Source of the DNA: DASPHG01 sp963849605 | GTDB taxonomy: Bacteria; Actinomycetota; Thermoleophilia; Solirubrobacterales; Thermoleophilaceae | Direction of reading: 5' to 3' | DNA: 64,000 nucleotides | Assembly: GCA_963849605.1 (NCBI GenBank) | Contig: CAWKHX010000002.1 | Location: 496,001-560,000, forward strand | Part shown: positions 42,323 to 50,979 of the stretch, in pieces | How positions within the stretch are numbered: position 1 is the first letter of the stretch | Layout of the letters: every line of letters starts with the position of its first letter | Notes under the pieces: generated by a model | Database searches by the model: none | Told to the model about the DNA's origin: nothing | The model's input: only the letters and a program-made list of their open reading frames with translations | Made by a program: the position numbers and the translations under genes

Positions 42323-43701
42323 CCCGTGCCTCCGACGGTGAGCGCCTTGATCCGCACATGCGGCTGCCCCACGCCGGCGGGCACGCGCTGCCCGCCCTTC
42401 CCGCAGAAGCCGGTCGCGATCTCGAGATCGGCGGCGATCCCGTCGACGGCGGCCAGCGCCTCGGGCCCGTTCCCGATCAGGGTCGCGCCACGAACGGGCG
42501 CGGCGACCTTGCCGTTCTCGATCAGGTAGCCCTCGGAGACACCGAAGACGAAGTCGCCCGTGGCCGGCTCGACCTGGCCGCCGCCGAACGAGACGGCGTA
42601 CAGCCCGCGCTCGGTGCCGGCGATCAGGTCGTCCGGTGTCGCCTCGCCGGGAGCGAAGTAGGTGTTCGTCATGCGCGGCAGCGGCAGGTGCCGGAACGAC
42701 TCGCGCCGCCCGTTGCCCGTGGACAGGGCCTTCCCCTTGCGCGCGCGCAGGCTGTCGTAGAGGTAAGAGGTGAGCTTGCCGCCCTCGATGATCGTCGTCC
42801 GCTGCGTCGGCGTGCCCTCGTCGTCGATCGCGTCGCTCCCCCACGCGCCCGGCAGGCGGCCGTCGTCGTAGGCGACGACGAAATCCGCGGCGAGCTGGTC
42901 GCCCACGCGCCCGGCGTACACGCTCGCCTCCTTCTGCACGGCGTCGGCCTCGAGGCCGTGCCCGATCGCCTCGTGCAGCAGCACACCGCCGAAGCCGTTG
43001 CCGACCACAACCGGCATCCGGCCGGCCGGGGCGTCCACCGCGTCGAGCGCGGTGATCGCCTTCCGCGCGGCCGCCTCGGCGATCGCCTCGGGCCGGTCGG
43101 AGACGATCTCGAAGCCCGCATGGCCGCCGCGCGTCTCGTGGCCGGTCTCCACGCGGTCGTCGCGCCGCGCCACCACCTGCACGCCGAGCCGCACCCGCGT
43201 GCGGTCGTCGCCCGCGGCGAAGCCGCCCGAGTTGAAGATTGCGACGACGCGCCTCCCCTCCGCGTAGTTCGCGCTGACCTGCGCCACCTCCGCGCCGGCG
43301 GCCCGGGCCGTCTCGTCACAGAGACGCAGGAGCTCGACCTTGCGCTCGGCCGGCACGTCCTCGGGGCGCTCTCGCACCTCGTATGCCGGGCGGGAGTGCG
43401 GCGCCGGCGGCGCGACCGCGTTCCGCGCCTCCTGACGCAGGGCCTGCGACACCGAGTCGGCGAGCGCGAGCAGGTCCGGCTCGGCCAGCCCGTCGACATG
43501 GCCGAAGTAGGTAGCGTCGCCCTTCACCACTCTGATCGACGCACCGACCTCGCGCCCGCTCTGGGGCCGCTCGACGCGGCGGTCGTCGAGCGAGACCGCG
43601 AATCCCGTGCGCTCCTCGGCGTAGACCTCGGCCCAGTCGCCGCCGCGCGCGAGGGCCCGGCCGAGGGCCGCATGGGCGATCTCGGGCGCCAGCAGCGTCA
43701 C
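42319..43701 (-). CDS. tldD: TldD-type zinc metalloprotease
   Basis: The catalytic half of the TldD/TldE pair (460 aa). The zinc motif HEAIGHGLEAD (HExxxH) is intact, preceded by VVVGNGFGGVLL. Other family blocks are GTPTQRTTIIEGGKLTSYLYD and DFVFGVSEGYLIENGKV. Two small ORFs upstream are joined by 4-nt overlaps, making a four-gene operon. The usual partner substrate is unknown here; no RiPP precursor is obvious in the window. Confidence 0.95.
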   Translation of the reverse strand: MTLLAPEIAHAALGRALARGGDWAEVYAEERTGFAVSLDDRRVERPQSGREVGASIRVVKGDATYFGHVDGLAEPDLLALADSVSQALRQEARNAVAPPAPHSRPAYEVRERPEDVPAERKVELLRLCDETARAAGAEVAQVSANYAEGRRVVAIFNSGGFAAGDDRTRVRLGVQVVARRDDRVETGHETRGGHAGFEIVSDRPEAIAEAAARKAITALDAVDAPAGRMPVVVGNGFGGVLLHEAIGHGLEADAVQKEASVYAGRVGDQLAADFVVAYDDGRLPGAWGSDAIDDEGTPTQRTTIIEGGKLTSYLYDSLRARKGKALSTGNGRRESFRHLPLPRMTNTYFAPGEATPDDLIAGTERGLYAVSFGGGQVEPATGDFVFGVSEGYLIENGKVAAPVRGATLIGNGPEALAAVDGIAADLEIATGFCGKGGQRVPAGVGQPHVRIKALTVGGTG

Positions 43702-43910
43702 GGCTTCTCGGCGAGGGCGACCATGCGCTCGGCGATCTCGACCAACTCGTCGCGCCCCTTCATCCCCGGTTGCAATACCCGCGGCTCGCCGGCTTGGTCA
43801 TAGATCAACACGCGCGGCTCGCGCGCCTGTTGCCTGCGCTTGGCCCCGGCGGCGAGCGTCTCGGCGATGTTGCCGACCCGTCCGAGCGGGCCCTTGCGCT
43901 GCTCCTTCAT
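43698..43910 (-). CDS. Small basic protein upstream of tldD
   Basis: A 70-residue protein from ATG 43910, which overlaps the previous gene's stop (ATGA), and whose own stop overlaps tldD (GTGA). It reads KEQRKGPLGRVGNIAETLAAGAKRRQQAR, a basic amphipathic stretch, then a short beta region (PRVLIYDQAGEPRVL) and an acidic helix at the end (RDELVEIAERMVALAEK). No family recognised. Its tight coupling to tldD makes a role with the protease (substrate or adaptor) possible. Confidence 0.6.
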   Translation of the reverse strand: MKEQRKGPLGRVGNIAETLAAGAKRRQQAREPRVLIYDQAGEPRVLQPGMKGRDELVEIAERMVALAEKP

Positions 43911-44173
43911 ACCGCCAGCTCCTGGAGCGCCTGGCGCATGTCGAAGAAGGCGAGCGAGGAGAGCGCGAAGCGCCCCGCCACGATCGCGAGCGTCCACTCG
44001 CCGGAGCGCAGCGCGTAGACGATCCCGGCGCCCGTCGACACCTCCACCTGGTCCGCGCCGGCCCTCTGGAGCAGCTGCGCGGTCAGCTCGGCAAGCGCTT
44101 CGCCATCGGCCTCGTGGGCCGCATCGACCGACACGAGCCGCCCGTCGGCATCAAGCAGGGCGCACGCCCTCAC
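43907..44173 (-). CDS. Roadblock/LC7-like small domain protein (tentative), start uncertain
   Basis: From GTG 44173 the protein is 88 aa: RACALLDADGRLVSVDAA, EALAELTAQLLQRAG, VYALRSGEWTLAIVAGRFALSSLAFFDMRQAL. The alternating pattern of beta strands and helices with a VV/DADG turn resembles roadblock/LC7-type folds, but I am not certain. The frame extends upstream coding TPDRAADFVEGLSTDV with only a CTG (44219-44221) as possible start, so the N-terminus may be about 16 residues longer. The stop overlaps the next gene (ATGA). Confidence 0.5.
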   Translation of the reverse strand: MRACALLDADGRLVSVDAAHEADGEALAELTAQLLQRAGADQVEVSTGAGIVYALRSGEWTLAIVAGRFALSSLAFFDMRQALQELAV

Positions 44174-44253
44174 ATCGGTGGAGAGGCCCTCGACGAAATC
44201 CGCCGCACGGTCGGGAGTCAGTGTCGCGTCCGGAATGCGGCCACAATACTCGC

Positions 44254-44394
44254 GTGTCCCTTGCGCGAATCTCGTGGCTCGTCACCGTGGGCCTCTGCCT
44301 GATCGCGGCGCTCCTCCTGCTGATCGACGGGTACGTCGGCTACTTCGGCGTCGTGCTCGCGGTGGGCGCCGCCGCCGCGGTCAACCTGCGCTAA
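44254..44394 (+). CDS. Small two-span membrane protein (46 aa)
   Basis: From GTG 44254: SLARISWLVTVGLCLIAALLLLIDGYVGYFGVVLAVGAAAAVNLR. The two hydrophobic segments are separated by a short DGYVGY turn, so it is a hairpin membrane peptide. It has GC-rich codon use like real genes here. It is divergent from the tldD operon and 46 nt upstream of the PhoX-like gene. Function unknown. Confidence 0.55.
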   Translation: MSLARISWLVTVGLCLIAALLLLIDGYVGYFGVVLAVGAAAAVNLR

Positions 44395-44440
44395 CGATTT
44401 CTTTACAACCTAGGCTTCCGCGCCTCTGTTTGATCGCCCG

Positions 44441-45952
44441 GTGCTGAACCGCAGGGACTTCATCCGAACTGGCGCCGTCACGGCTGGAACGCTCAGCTTC
44501 AACCCGGCGTTCCTCCGCGGTGCGTTCGCCCGCCAGGCCCAGCCCGGGCCCAGCCCCTATGGCGACCTCGGGGCGGCGGACGCAAACGGCCTCCGCCTCC
44601 CGAGCGGGTTCGAGTCGCGCCTGATCGGGCGAGGCAACGTCCCGGTCACCGGGACCGCCTTCCCGATGCCGGTCTTCCCGGACGGCGCGGCCACGTACGC
44701 CCAGCCCGGCGGCGGGTGGATCCTGGCAGTGAACTCCGAGCATCCGCTGCCCGGACAGGGCGGCGCGTTCGCGATCCGGTTCGACAAGGACGCGCAGGTC
44801 GTCGACGCCTACCGGATCCTCTCCGGGACCCAGACCAACTGCTCCGGCGGCGAGACGCCGTGGAACACCTGGCTGTCGTGCGAGGAGCACGACCAGGGCC
44901 ACACGTGGGACTGCGACATCTTCGGCCAGAAGGCCGCGGTCGAGCTGCCGGCGCTCGGGACGTTCTCGCACGAGGCGGCGTGCGTCGATCCGATCGGCAA
45001 GCGCGTCTACGAAACCGAGGACGAGGGCGACAGCGGCTTCTACCGCTTCACGCCGGACGATTACCCCGACCTCACGAGGGGCCTACTCGAGGTGGCGATC
45101 GTGGACGCGAACGGCCTGGTCACCTGGGCGCCGGTTCCCGATCCGAGCGCGGCGAGCACGCCGACACGCAAGCAGGTTCCGCAGATGACGCAATTCAAGC
45201 GCGGCGAGGGCCTCTTCTTCGAGTACCCGTTCGCGTTCATCACGACGACGAGCGACTCGCGGATCCACGCCTACAACGTCGTCACCGAGACGATGGAGGT
45301 CCTCTGGGACGGCGAGATGGAGGGTCCGTCGCCGGCGTTCGACGTCGACCAGCTCACCCACTCCGGCGGAGGCGAGATCTTCGTCTGCGAGGACCAGGGC
45401 CTGTTGCGCATCAGCATTTTGTCCGCGGACGGGCGCGTGATCGCGCCGTTCCTGCAGCTCGACGGGTCGCAGCACACGCCCTCCCCCGAGTTCGGCAACG
45501 AGACAACCGGCGTCGTCTTCGATCCCTCGGGCACGCGGATGTACTTCTCCGCGCAGCGCACCTACGGGTTCGGCGCGCTGTACGAGATCACGGGGCCGTT
45601 CCGGCGCGACAGGACCGACCTCCGGGTGCCCACGCTCCGCGTCGAGGCGCCGGAGAGCGCGACGTTCCGCCGACTCCGGAAGCGCGGGATCGAGGTCGAC
45701 GTGGTGGCGGACGAGCCGTCCAGAGTCAGGGCGACGCTGCGCCTGCCTGGAGAGCGGCCGCGCCGGATCGCGCGCAAGCGGGCGAAGGTAGGGGCCGGCG
45801 AGCGGACGACGCTGCGGCTGAAGACGCGCAAGAAGGCACTGGAGCGCCTCCAGGCGATGGACGCGGCGAACGCCGAGCTCGTCGTGCGGGCGGTCGACAG
45901 CGCCGGCAACCGGCGGCGGATCGTCCGCCCCGTCGCCCTCAGCCGGCGCTAG
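44441..45952 (+). CDS. PhoX/DUF839-family phosphatase-like protein with Tat signal
   Basis: A 503-residue exported protein with the twin-arginine signal NRRDFIRTGAVTAGTLSF. PhoX-type blocks are NCSGGETPWNTWLSCEEH, GTFSHEAACVDP, VYETEDEGDSGFYRF, and GNETTGVVFDPSGTRMYFSAQR. PhoX enzymes are Ca/Fe alkaline phosphatases that release phosphate from organic esters. About 120 C-terminal residues form an extra, Arg-rich beta domain. GTG start at 44441. Phosphatase activity is inferred from family. Confidence 0.88.
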   Translation: MLNRRDFIRTGAVTAGTLSFNPAFLRGAFARQAQPGPSPYGDLGAADANGLRLPSGFESRLIGRGNVPVTGTAFPMPVFPDGAATYAQPGGGWILAVNSEHPLPGQGGAFAIRFDKDAQVVDAYRILSGTQTNCSGGETPWNTWLSCEEHDQGHTWDCDIFGQKAAVELPALGTFSHEAACVDPIGKRVYETEDEGDSGFYRFTPDDYPDLTRGLLEVAIVDANGLVTWAPVPDPSAASTPTRKQVPQMTQFKRGEGLFFEYPFAFITTTSDSRIHAYNVVTETMEVLWDGEMEGPSPAFDVDQLTHSGGGEIFVCEDQGLLRISILSADGRVIAPFLQLDGSQHTPSPEFGNETTGVVFDPSGTRMYFSAQRTYGFGALYEITGPFRRDRTDLRVPTLRVEAPESATFRRLRKRGIEVDVVADEPSRVRATLRLPGERPRRIARKRAKVGAGERTTLRLKTRKKALERLQAMDAANAELVVRAVDSAGNRRRIVRPVALSRR

Positions 45953-46857
45953 TCGCGGTCGCGCTGGTCCGGCTCGAGGTGGATCAGGACGTCGGCGCCG
46001 CGGAGGCGCTCGCGGATCGCGCGCTGGAGCTCGTGGGCGAGCTCGTGCGCGCGCTCGAGCGTCGTGCCCGCCCGGAACTGGACGTGCATGTCGACGTAGC
46101 GCCGTGACCCCGCGCGCCGCGCGCGCAGCTTGTGGAACCCGACGACCTCGTCGGACCCGAACTCGACGATCGCTTCACGCACGATGTCGAGCTCGTCCTG
46201 CGGCAGCGCCTCGTCGACGAGCACCCGGCTCGAGCGGCTGAGGATCTGGATCCCCGCCCAGACGATCGCCATGGCGACGACCAGTGCCGTGATCGCGTCG
46301 AGCTCCTCGACACCGGTCACCTGGACGAGGATGAGCGCGAGCAGCACGCCGGCCGAGGTGAACGCGTCGGTCCGCAGATGCGCCGCGTCGCCCTCGAGCG
46401 CCGGCGAGTCGGTCAGCCGCGCCTGCCGGTAGAGGTAGCCCGAGACCGCGAAGTTCGCGACCACCGAGAACCCGATCACGGCGATGCCCACGCCGAGGTG
46501 CTCGACTTCGGCGTCGTCCATGAGCCGGCGAACGGACTCGTAGATGATGATCCCCGCACCGACGAGGATCAGCATTCCCTCGATCCCGGCGGCGACGTTC
46601 TCGACCTTCTCGTGGCCGTACGGGTGCGACTCGTCCGGCGGCTCGTCCGCCTTGCGCACAGAGAAGTACGCGATGATCGATGCGAGCAGGTCGATGCCCG
46701 AGTGCACGGCCTCCGTGATCACCGCTATCGAGCCCGTGATCGCGCCCGCGACGAGCTTCAGCGCGATCAGAGTCGCGTTCGAGGCGATCGAGAACGCGGC
46801 AGCGCGCGTCTTGCTCGGCGCCGTCGGGTTGAGCACGCCGGCCGGCCCGCGCGTCAT
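45949..46857 (-). CDS. Cation diffusion facilitator (CDF) metal efflux transporter
   Basis: A 302-residue proton/metal antiporter. Two HxxxD metal sites are visible in the membrane part: TEAVHSGIDLLASII and AHLRTDAFTSAGVL. HPYGHEKVENVAAG follows TM2, and a cytoplasmic C-terminal domain ends DVLIHLEPDQRDRD. The likely substrate is Zn, Fe, Co or Mn. ATG 46857 overlaps the rdgB stop (ATGA), so it belongs to the murI-rph-rdgB unit, and its 3' end overlaps the PhoX gene by 4 nt (convergent). Confidence 0.94.
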   Translation of the reverse strand: MTRGPAGVLNPTAPSKTRAAAFSIASNATLIALKLVAGAITGSIAVITEAVHSGIDLLASIIAYFSVRKADEPPDESHPYGHEKVENVAAGIEGMLILVGAGIIIYESVRRLMDDAEVEHLGVGIAVIGFSVVANFAVSGYLYRQARLTDSPALEGDAAHLRTDAFTSAGVLLALILVQVTGVEELDAITALVVAMAIVWAGIQILSRSSRVLVDEALPQDELDIVREAIVEFGSDEVVGFHKLRARRAGSRRYVDMHVQFRAGTTLERAHELAHELQRAIRERLRGADVLIHLEPDQRDRD

Positions 46858-47432
46858 GCCCGGTCTCCGAACCAGTCCAGGAAGGCGCGCGCCGCGCGGC
46901 CGCGATGGCTGATCGCGTCCTTCTCCGCCACGGTCAGCTCCGCCATCGTGCGGCCGTCGCAGCCCTCGGCGGGAACGAACGCCGGGTCGTAGCCGAAGCC
47001 GCCGTCGCCGCGGGGCTCGTGGGCGAGCTCACCCTCGCAGCGCTCGGTGAACACGCGCGTCTCGGCGCCCGGCTCGGCGTACGCCAGCGCGCACACGTAG
47101 GCCACGCGGCGATCGCCGTCGACGGGCACCTCGTCCAGCAGCTTCGCCAGGTTCTCCTCGTCGCTCGCCCCGTCACCCGCGTAGCGCGCGGACCGCACCC
47201 CCGGCCGGCCGTCGAGCGCGGCAGCTTCGATCCCGGAGTCATCCGCGACCGCCGGCATCCCCGTCGCATGTGCCGCGGCCTCGGCCTTCACGCGCGCGTT
47301 GTCCTCGAACGTCTCGCCCGTCTCGGGTGGAAGCTCGACGTCGTCCGGCAACGGGGCGACCTCGTGCGGGTCGAGCAGCACGCGGAACTCGCGCAGCTTG
47401 TGCTCGTTTCGGGTGGCGAGGACGAGCCTCAC
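46854..47432 (-). CDS. rdgB: XTP/dITP pyrophosphatase (RdgB/HAM1)
   Basis: House-cleaning nucleotide pyrophosphatase, 192 aa: ATRNEHKLREFRVLL, ADDSGIEAAALDGRPGVRSARY, GGFGYDPAFVP and ISHRGRAARAF are all family blocks. GTG 47432 overlaps the rph stop (GTGA). It is grouped with rph and murI as often seen in Actinobacteria. Confidence 0.96.
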   Translation of the reverse strand: MRLVLATRNEHKLREFRVLLDPHEVAPLPDDVELPPETGETFEDNARVKAEAAAHATGMPAVADDSGIEAAALDGRPGVRSARYAGDGASDEENLAKLLDEVPVDGDRRVAYVCALAYAEPGAETRVFTERCEGELAHEPRGDGGFGYDPAFVPAEGCDGRTMAELTVAEKDAISHRGRAARAFLDWFGDRA

Positions 47433-48175
47433 TCCGCGGGCGGGTCCGGCAGCGCCCCGGCGACCGCAGCCTGCGCGGCGCGGATCTGCTCGATCCCGCC
47501 CGCCGCGAGCGCGAGCAGCTCGTCCAGCGAGGCGCGCGAAAGCGGTGTGCGCTCGGCGGTGGCCTGCACCTCGACGAGGCCGCCGTCGCCCGTCATCACC
47601 ACGTTTGCGTCCACCTCGGCCGTCGAGTCCTCCGGGTAGTCGAGGTCGAGCAGCGCGCGACCATCCACCATCCCGCACGACACGGCGGCGATCGAGCCGG
47701 TCAGCGGAAGCTGCTCGAGCTTTCCCTCCTCCATCAGCCGGCTGAGCGCGAGGTGAAGCGCCACGTAGCCGCCGCTGATCGCCGCAGTGCGCGTTCCGCC
47801 GTCGGCCTCGAGCACGTCGCAGTCCACCCACACCGTGCGCTCGCCCAGCGCCGCGAAGTCGATCACCCCGCGCAGCGAGCGGCCGATGAGCCGCTGGATC
47901 TCGACGGTGCGCCCGTCCGCGCGCCCCTTCGAGACGTCACGCTGCTTTCGCTGGCCGGTGGACGCCGGGAGCATCCCGTACTCCGCCGTCACCCACCCGC
48001 GGCCCCTGCCGGCCATCCACTTCGGCACCGACTCGTCGACCGACGCGGTGCAGATCACGCGCGTGCCGCCCATCGAGATCAGCGCCGACCCCGTGGCGGT
48101 GCGCATGAACCCGGCCTCGATCGTCAGCGAGCGAAGCTCGTCGGCTTTGCGCCCGTCTCCCCGCGCCTCGCTCAT
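47429..48175 (-). CDS. rph: Ribonuclease PH
   Basis: 3'-5' phosphorolytic exoribonuclease for tRNA end maturation, 248 aa. RSLTIEAGFMRTATGSALISMGGTRVICTASV at the N-terminus, RGWVTAEYGMLPASTGQR, and DVLEADGGTRTAAISGGYVAL. ATG 48175 overlaps the murI stop (ATGA). Confidence 0.97.
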   Translation of the reverse strand: MSEARGDGRKADELRSLTIEAGFMRTATGSALISMGGTRVICTASVDESVPKWMAGRGRGWVTAEYGMLPASTGQRKQRDVSKGRADGRTVEIQRLIGRSLRGVIDFAALGERTVWVDCDVLEADGGTRTAAISGGYVALHLALSRLMEEGKLEQLPLTGSIAAVSCGMVDGRALLDLDYPEDSTAEVDANVVMTGDGGLVEVQATAERTPLSRASLDELLALAAGGIEQIRAAQAAVAGALPDPPAE

Positions 48176-49023
48176 GCTGCCACCACCTTGGGCGGCGGCG
48201 CTACGTCGACGTGCCGGACCTCGCCCATCGGGAGCTGCAGGAAGCGCGTGCCGACGGCGCGGAAGGTCTCCGGGTCGGCCGAGCAGAGGAAGCGGTACTC
48301 GCCGCGGCGGTCCTCGTCGCGCTCGAGGCCGCGCTGGCGCAGGGCGACCTCGACCTCGTCGGCGATCGCCTGGCCCGAGGTGACGATCTTTACGCCGCGG
48401 CCGAGGCCACGCTGGAGCATGGCGCTGACCAGCGGATAGTGGGTGCAGCCGAGGATCACAGTGTCGACATCGGCTTCCCGGAGCGGATCGCAGTACGCCT
48501 CCACCTGCGCCACGACCCGCTCGTCAACCTCGCCTCCCGCCTGGATCAGCGGTGCGAGCTCCGGGCACGGGACCGGATGGAGGCGTGCATCTCGGTTCGC
48601 TTCGGCGAGCGCGTCCTCGTAGGCGCCGCTCGCGACGGTCGCCTGTGTGGCGAGCAGGCCCACCTCGCCGTTGCGGGTCGCCCGCGCGGCGAGCCGCGAC
48701 TCCGGCCCGACCACGGACACGATCCCCACCTCGCCGCCCAGCTCGCGGCGCAGCGCGGGCAGCGCGGCGGCCGTGGCCGAGTTGCAGGCGACGACCAGGA
48801 GCTTCGCGCCCTCCGCCAGGAGGATCCGCGCGAGCTCGAGGGCGAACGCCTCGAGCTCCTCGCGGGAGCGCGGGCCGTACGGAAAGCGTGCGGTGTCGCC
48901 CAGGTACACGAAGTCCTCGTGCGGAAGCGACACGAGGCATTCGTGAAGGACCGTCAGCCCGCCGACGCCCGAGTCGAAGACCGCGATCGGAAGCTCTGCA
49001 TGTGCGGTGGGCACGGCGCCCAT
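48172..49023 (-). CDS. murI: Glutamate racemase
   Basis: Provides D-glutamate for peptidoglycan (283 aa). Two catalytic cysteines are in LLVVACNSATAAALPAL and TVILGCTHYPLVSAML; the N-terminus has the PIAVFDSGVGGLTV pattern and YLGDTARFPYG. First gene of murI-rph-rdgB-CDF. Confidence 0.97.
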   Translation of the reverse strand: MGAVPTAHAELPIAVFDSGVGGLTVLHECLVSLPHEDFVYLGDTARFPYGPRSREELEAFALELARILLAEGAKLLVVACNSATAAALPALRRELGGEVGIVSVVGPESRLAARATRNGEVGLLATQATVASGAYEDALAEANRDARLHPVPCPELAPLIQAGGEVDERVVAQVEAYCDPLREADVDTVILGCTHYPLVSAMLQRGLGRGVKIVTSGQAIADEVEVALRQRGLERDEDRRGEYRFLCSADPETFRAVGTRFLQLPMGEVRHVDVAPPPKVVAA

Positions 49024-49051
49024 GTTCTCATGGGCGCCGGGTGAGCCTCGG

Positions 49052-49282
49052 TCAGAACTGCACCTTGCGGACCGCCTGCTTGATCTTCGACAGGATCACG
49101 TCGCCGAGGGCCTGACCCTCATCAGTCTTGAACCCGTTCATCGCCGCCACCACTCCCGCCATCACGAGCGCCACCAGCAGGATCAGCGCGACGTATTCGA
49201 CCGTCCCCTGGCCGTACGCCTCGCGGGCGCGGCGCAGGGCGCCGGCAAGGGTCGCGTGGGCATAGCCGAATGCGCGGTACAT
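49052..49282 (-). CDS. Flp/TadE-type pilin-like small protein
   Basis: A 76-residue protein from ATG 49282 with GGGAGG upstream. The segment AREAYGQGTVEYVALILLVALVMAGVVAAM has the class III (Flp/TadE) prepilin shape, with a cleavage glycine and glutamate at +5 followed by a hydrophobic stretch. The basic C-terminus (SKIKQAVRKVQF) is unusual. No tad genes are in the window, so it is an orphan that would need a prepilin peptidase elsewhere. Confidence 0.72.
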   Translation of the reverse strand: MYRAFGYAHATLAGALRRAREAYGQGTVEYVALILLVALVMAGVVAAMNGFKTDEGQALGDVILSKIKQAVRKVQF

Positions 49283-49387
49283 CGAGACCTCCCTGGTTCG
49301 GTTGCACGAGCGACCGATCGTCCGGGAGGCGATCCGACGTCTCAACGCGCGCAGCGACACGCCAGCCCGCAAGACTGTTACGAAGCC

Positions 49388-49942
49388 GTGGCTGACTGCC
49401 CGACATGCAACTCGCCCCTCGACGGCGGCGAGACCTTCTGCCTCCAGTGCGGAACGAGGCTCGTGCCCGAGCCCGAACCGCGCCCGAGCTGGGCGATGCC
49501 CGGCGCGATCATCGCGGTGATCGCGCTGATAGCGGTCGGCGGCGTCGTGATCGCACTCGACCAGGTGGAATCGGACGCCGAGCGCGAGGCCACGAAGCCG
49601 GCGCTCGTCGTCGAGCGGCCGCAGCCCCCGGGCGGCGACCAGCCGACCGACGTGGCGGCATGGCCCACCGGGACCTCCGCGTACACCGTGGCCCTGGCCG
49701 AGGCCGCCGACGAAACGAGCGCCCGCGCCCGCGCCACTGCGGCAGTCAGCGGCGGAGTGCCGGCGGGAGTGCTCCAGTCGGACTCCTACCCGACGCTCGA
49801 TCCCGGGAAGTGGCTCGTCTTCGCCGGGCGCTTCGAAACGCGCAGCGAAGCGGAGGAGGAAGCCACGCGCTACGTCGCCGCGGGGTTCCCGGACGCCGAG
49901 GCGGTCTTCGTCAGCGATCAGATGCCGCCCGCGACCGGCTAG
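49388..49942 (+). CDS. Zinc-ribbon membrane protein with SPOR-like C-terminus
   Basis: A 184-residue protein from GTG 49388. A zinc ribbon ADCPTCNSPLDGGETFCLQCG at residues 2-22 is cytoplasmic, followed by one TM helix (GAIIAVIALIAVGGVVIAL) and an extracellular domain with TSAYTVALAEAADETSARARA and KWLVFAGRFETRSEAEEEATRYVAAGFPDAEAVFV, which resembles a SPOR peptidoglycan-binding repeat. A septal or wall-associated role is possible, not established. The stop is followed 3 nt later by the convergent deacetylase stop. Confidence 0.78.
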   Translation: MADCPTCNSPLDGGETFCLQCGTRLVPEPEPRPSWAMPGAIIAVIALIAVGGVVIALDQVESDAEREATKPALVVERPQPPGGDQPTDVAAWPTGTSAYTVALAEAADETSARARATAAVSGGVPAGVLQSDSYPTLDPGKWLVFAGRFETRSEAEEEATRYVAAGFPDAEAVFVSDQMPPATG

Positions 49943-49945
49943 CGC

Positions 49946-50794
49946 CTACGCCGCGAGCGGCCACCAGCGGCCGAGGAACTCGACAGCCTGGGCGGTGACC
50001 GCGTCCGGCTCGACCGACGGCGCCGGCACACCGTTCCCGAGCGCCTCGATCGTGGCCGCGACGGAGCGCGCGAGCGCACCGAGCGCGTACCCGCCCTCAA
50101 GCACGACGCCGACCGGCACGCCGAGCTCGGCCGCGAGCTCTCGCACGCAGGCCGCGAGCGCGGCGTAGGAGCCGTCCTCGAGCTCACACGAGGCGAGCGG
50201 GTCGTCGCGGTGCGCGTCGTAGCCGGCCGACACGAGCACGATCCCTGGCCGGAACTCGCGCGCCACGGGCGCGACGACGTGCTGCACGAGCGACACGAAC
50301 TCGCGCTCGCCGGATCCCGGCGGCACCGGCAGGTTGAGCGAGTACCCCTCCCCCGCTCCTGAGCCGACGTCGCTCAGCGGGCCCGTGCCGGGGTAGAGCG
50401 GCGACTGGTGGATGCTTGCGAAGAGGACGTCGTCCCGGCTGTGGAAGATGTCGTTCGTCCCGTTGCCGTGGTGCACGTCCCAGTCGAGCACGAGGACGCG
50501 CTCGATGTCGCGGCCGAGCGCGTGCTGCGCGGCAATCGCAACGTTGTTGAAGAGGCAGAAGCCCATCGCGGTCGCGCGCTCCGCGTGGTGGCCGGGCGGG
50601 CGCATGCCGCAGAAGGCGAAGGGGGCGTTCCCGGCGAGCAGCTCGTCGACCATCGCGCAGGCGCCGCCGGCGGCGTGCATCGCTGCGCGGTAGGAGCCCG
50701 GGCTCAGGATCGTGTCGGCGTCCAGGTAGCCGCCGCCGGCTTCGGCGGCCGTCTGGATCGCGTCGACGTACGCGTCCGGGTGGACGGCGGTCAC
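49946..50794 (-). CDS. Histone deacetylase-family amidohydrolase, N-terminus upstream of first GTG
   Basis: A zinc amidohydrolase of the class II HDAC/acetoin-utilisation/acetylpolyamine group. Visible motifs are MRPPGHHAERATAMGFCLFNN (HH), VLDWDVHHGNGT (zinc Asp/His) and LVSAGYDAHRDDPLA. From GTG 50794 it is 282 aa, but the frame runs upstream and codes LYFHHASSLEHDTGSHPEN, which is the family N-terminus. No ATG, GTG or TTG occurs between the upstream stop and 50794, so the true start (near 50944) is not a standard codon or the sequence has an error. It is divergent from nadB. Confidence 0.87.
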   Translation of the reverse strand: MTAVHPDAYVDAIQTAAEAGGGYLDADTILSPGSYRAAMHAAGGACAMVDELLAGNAPFAFCGMRPPGHHAERATAMGFCLFNNVAIAAQHALGRDIERVLVLDWDVHHGNGTNDIFHSRDDVLFASIHQSPLYPGTGPLSDVGSGAGEGYSLNLPVPPGSGEREFVSLVQHVVAPVAREFRPGIVLVSAGYDAHRDDPLASCELEDGSYAALAACVRELAAELGVPVGVVLEGGYALGALARSVAATIEALGNGVPAPSVEPDAVTAQAVEFLGRWWPLAA

Positions 50795-50979
50795 AGACGC
50801 GCGGTCAGCCTCCGGCGCCTCGCGGCGCTCGAGTCCGAGCCAGCCGCGCGACTCGAGCTCCGACTCGATCGCGGGAATCCGTGCCTTGTTCTCGGGGTGC
50901 GACCCGGTGTCGTGCTCGAGCGAGCTCGCGTGGTGGAAATAGAGCGGCGGACCGATCCAGGTACCGTAATCCGCCCTTC

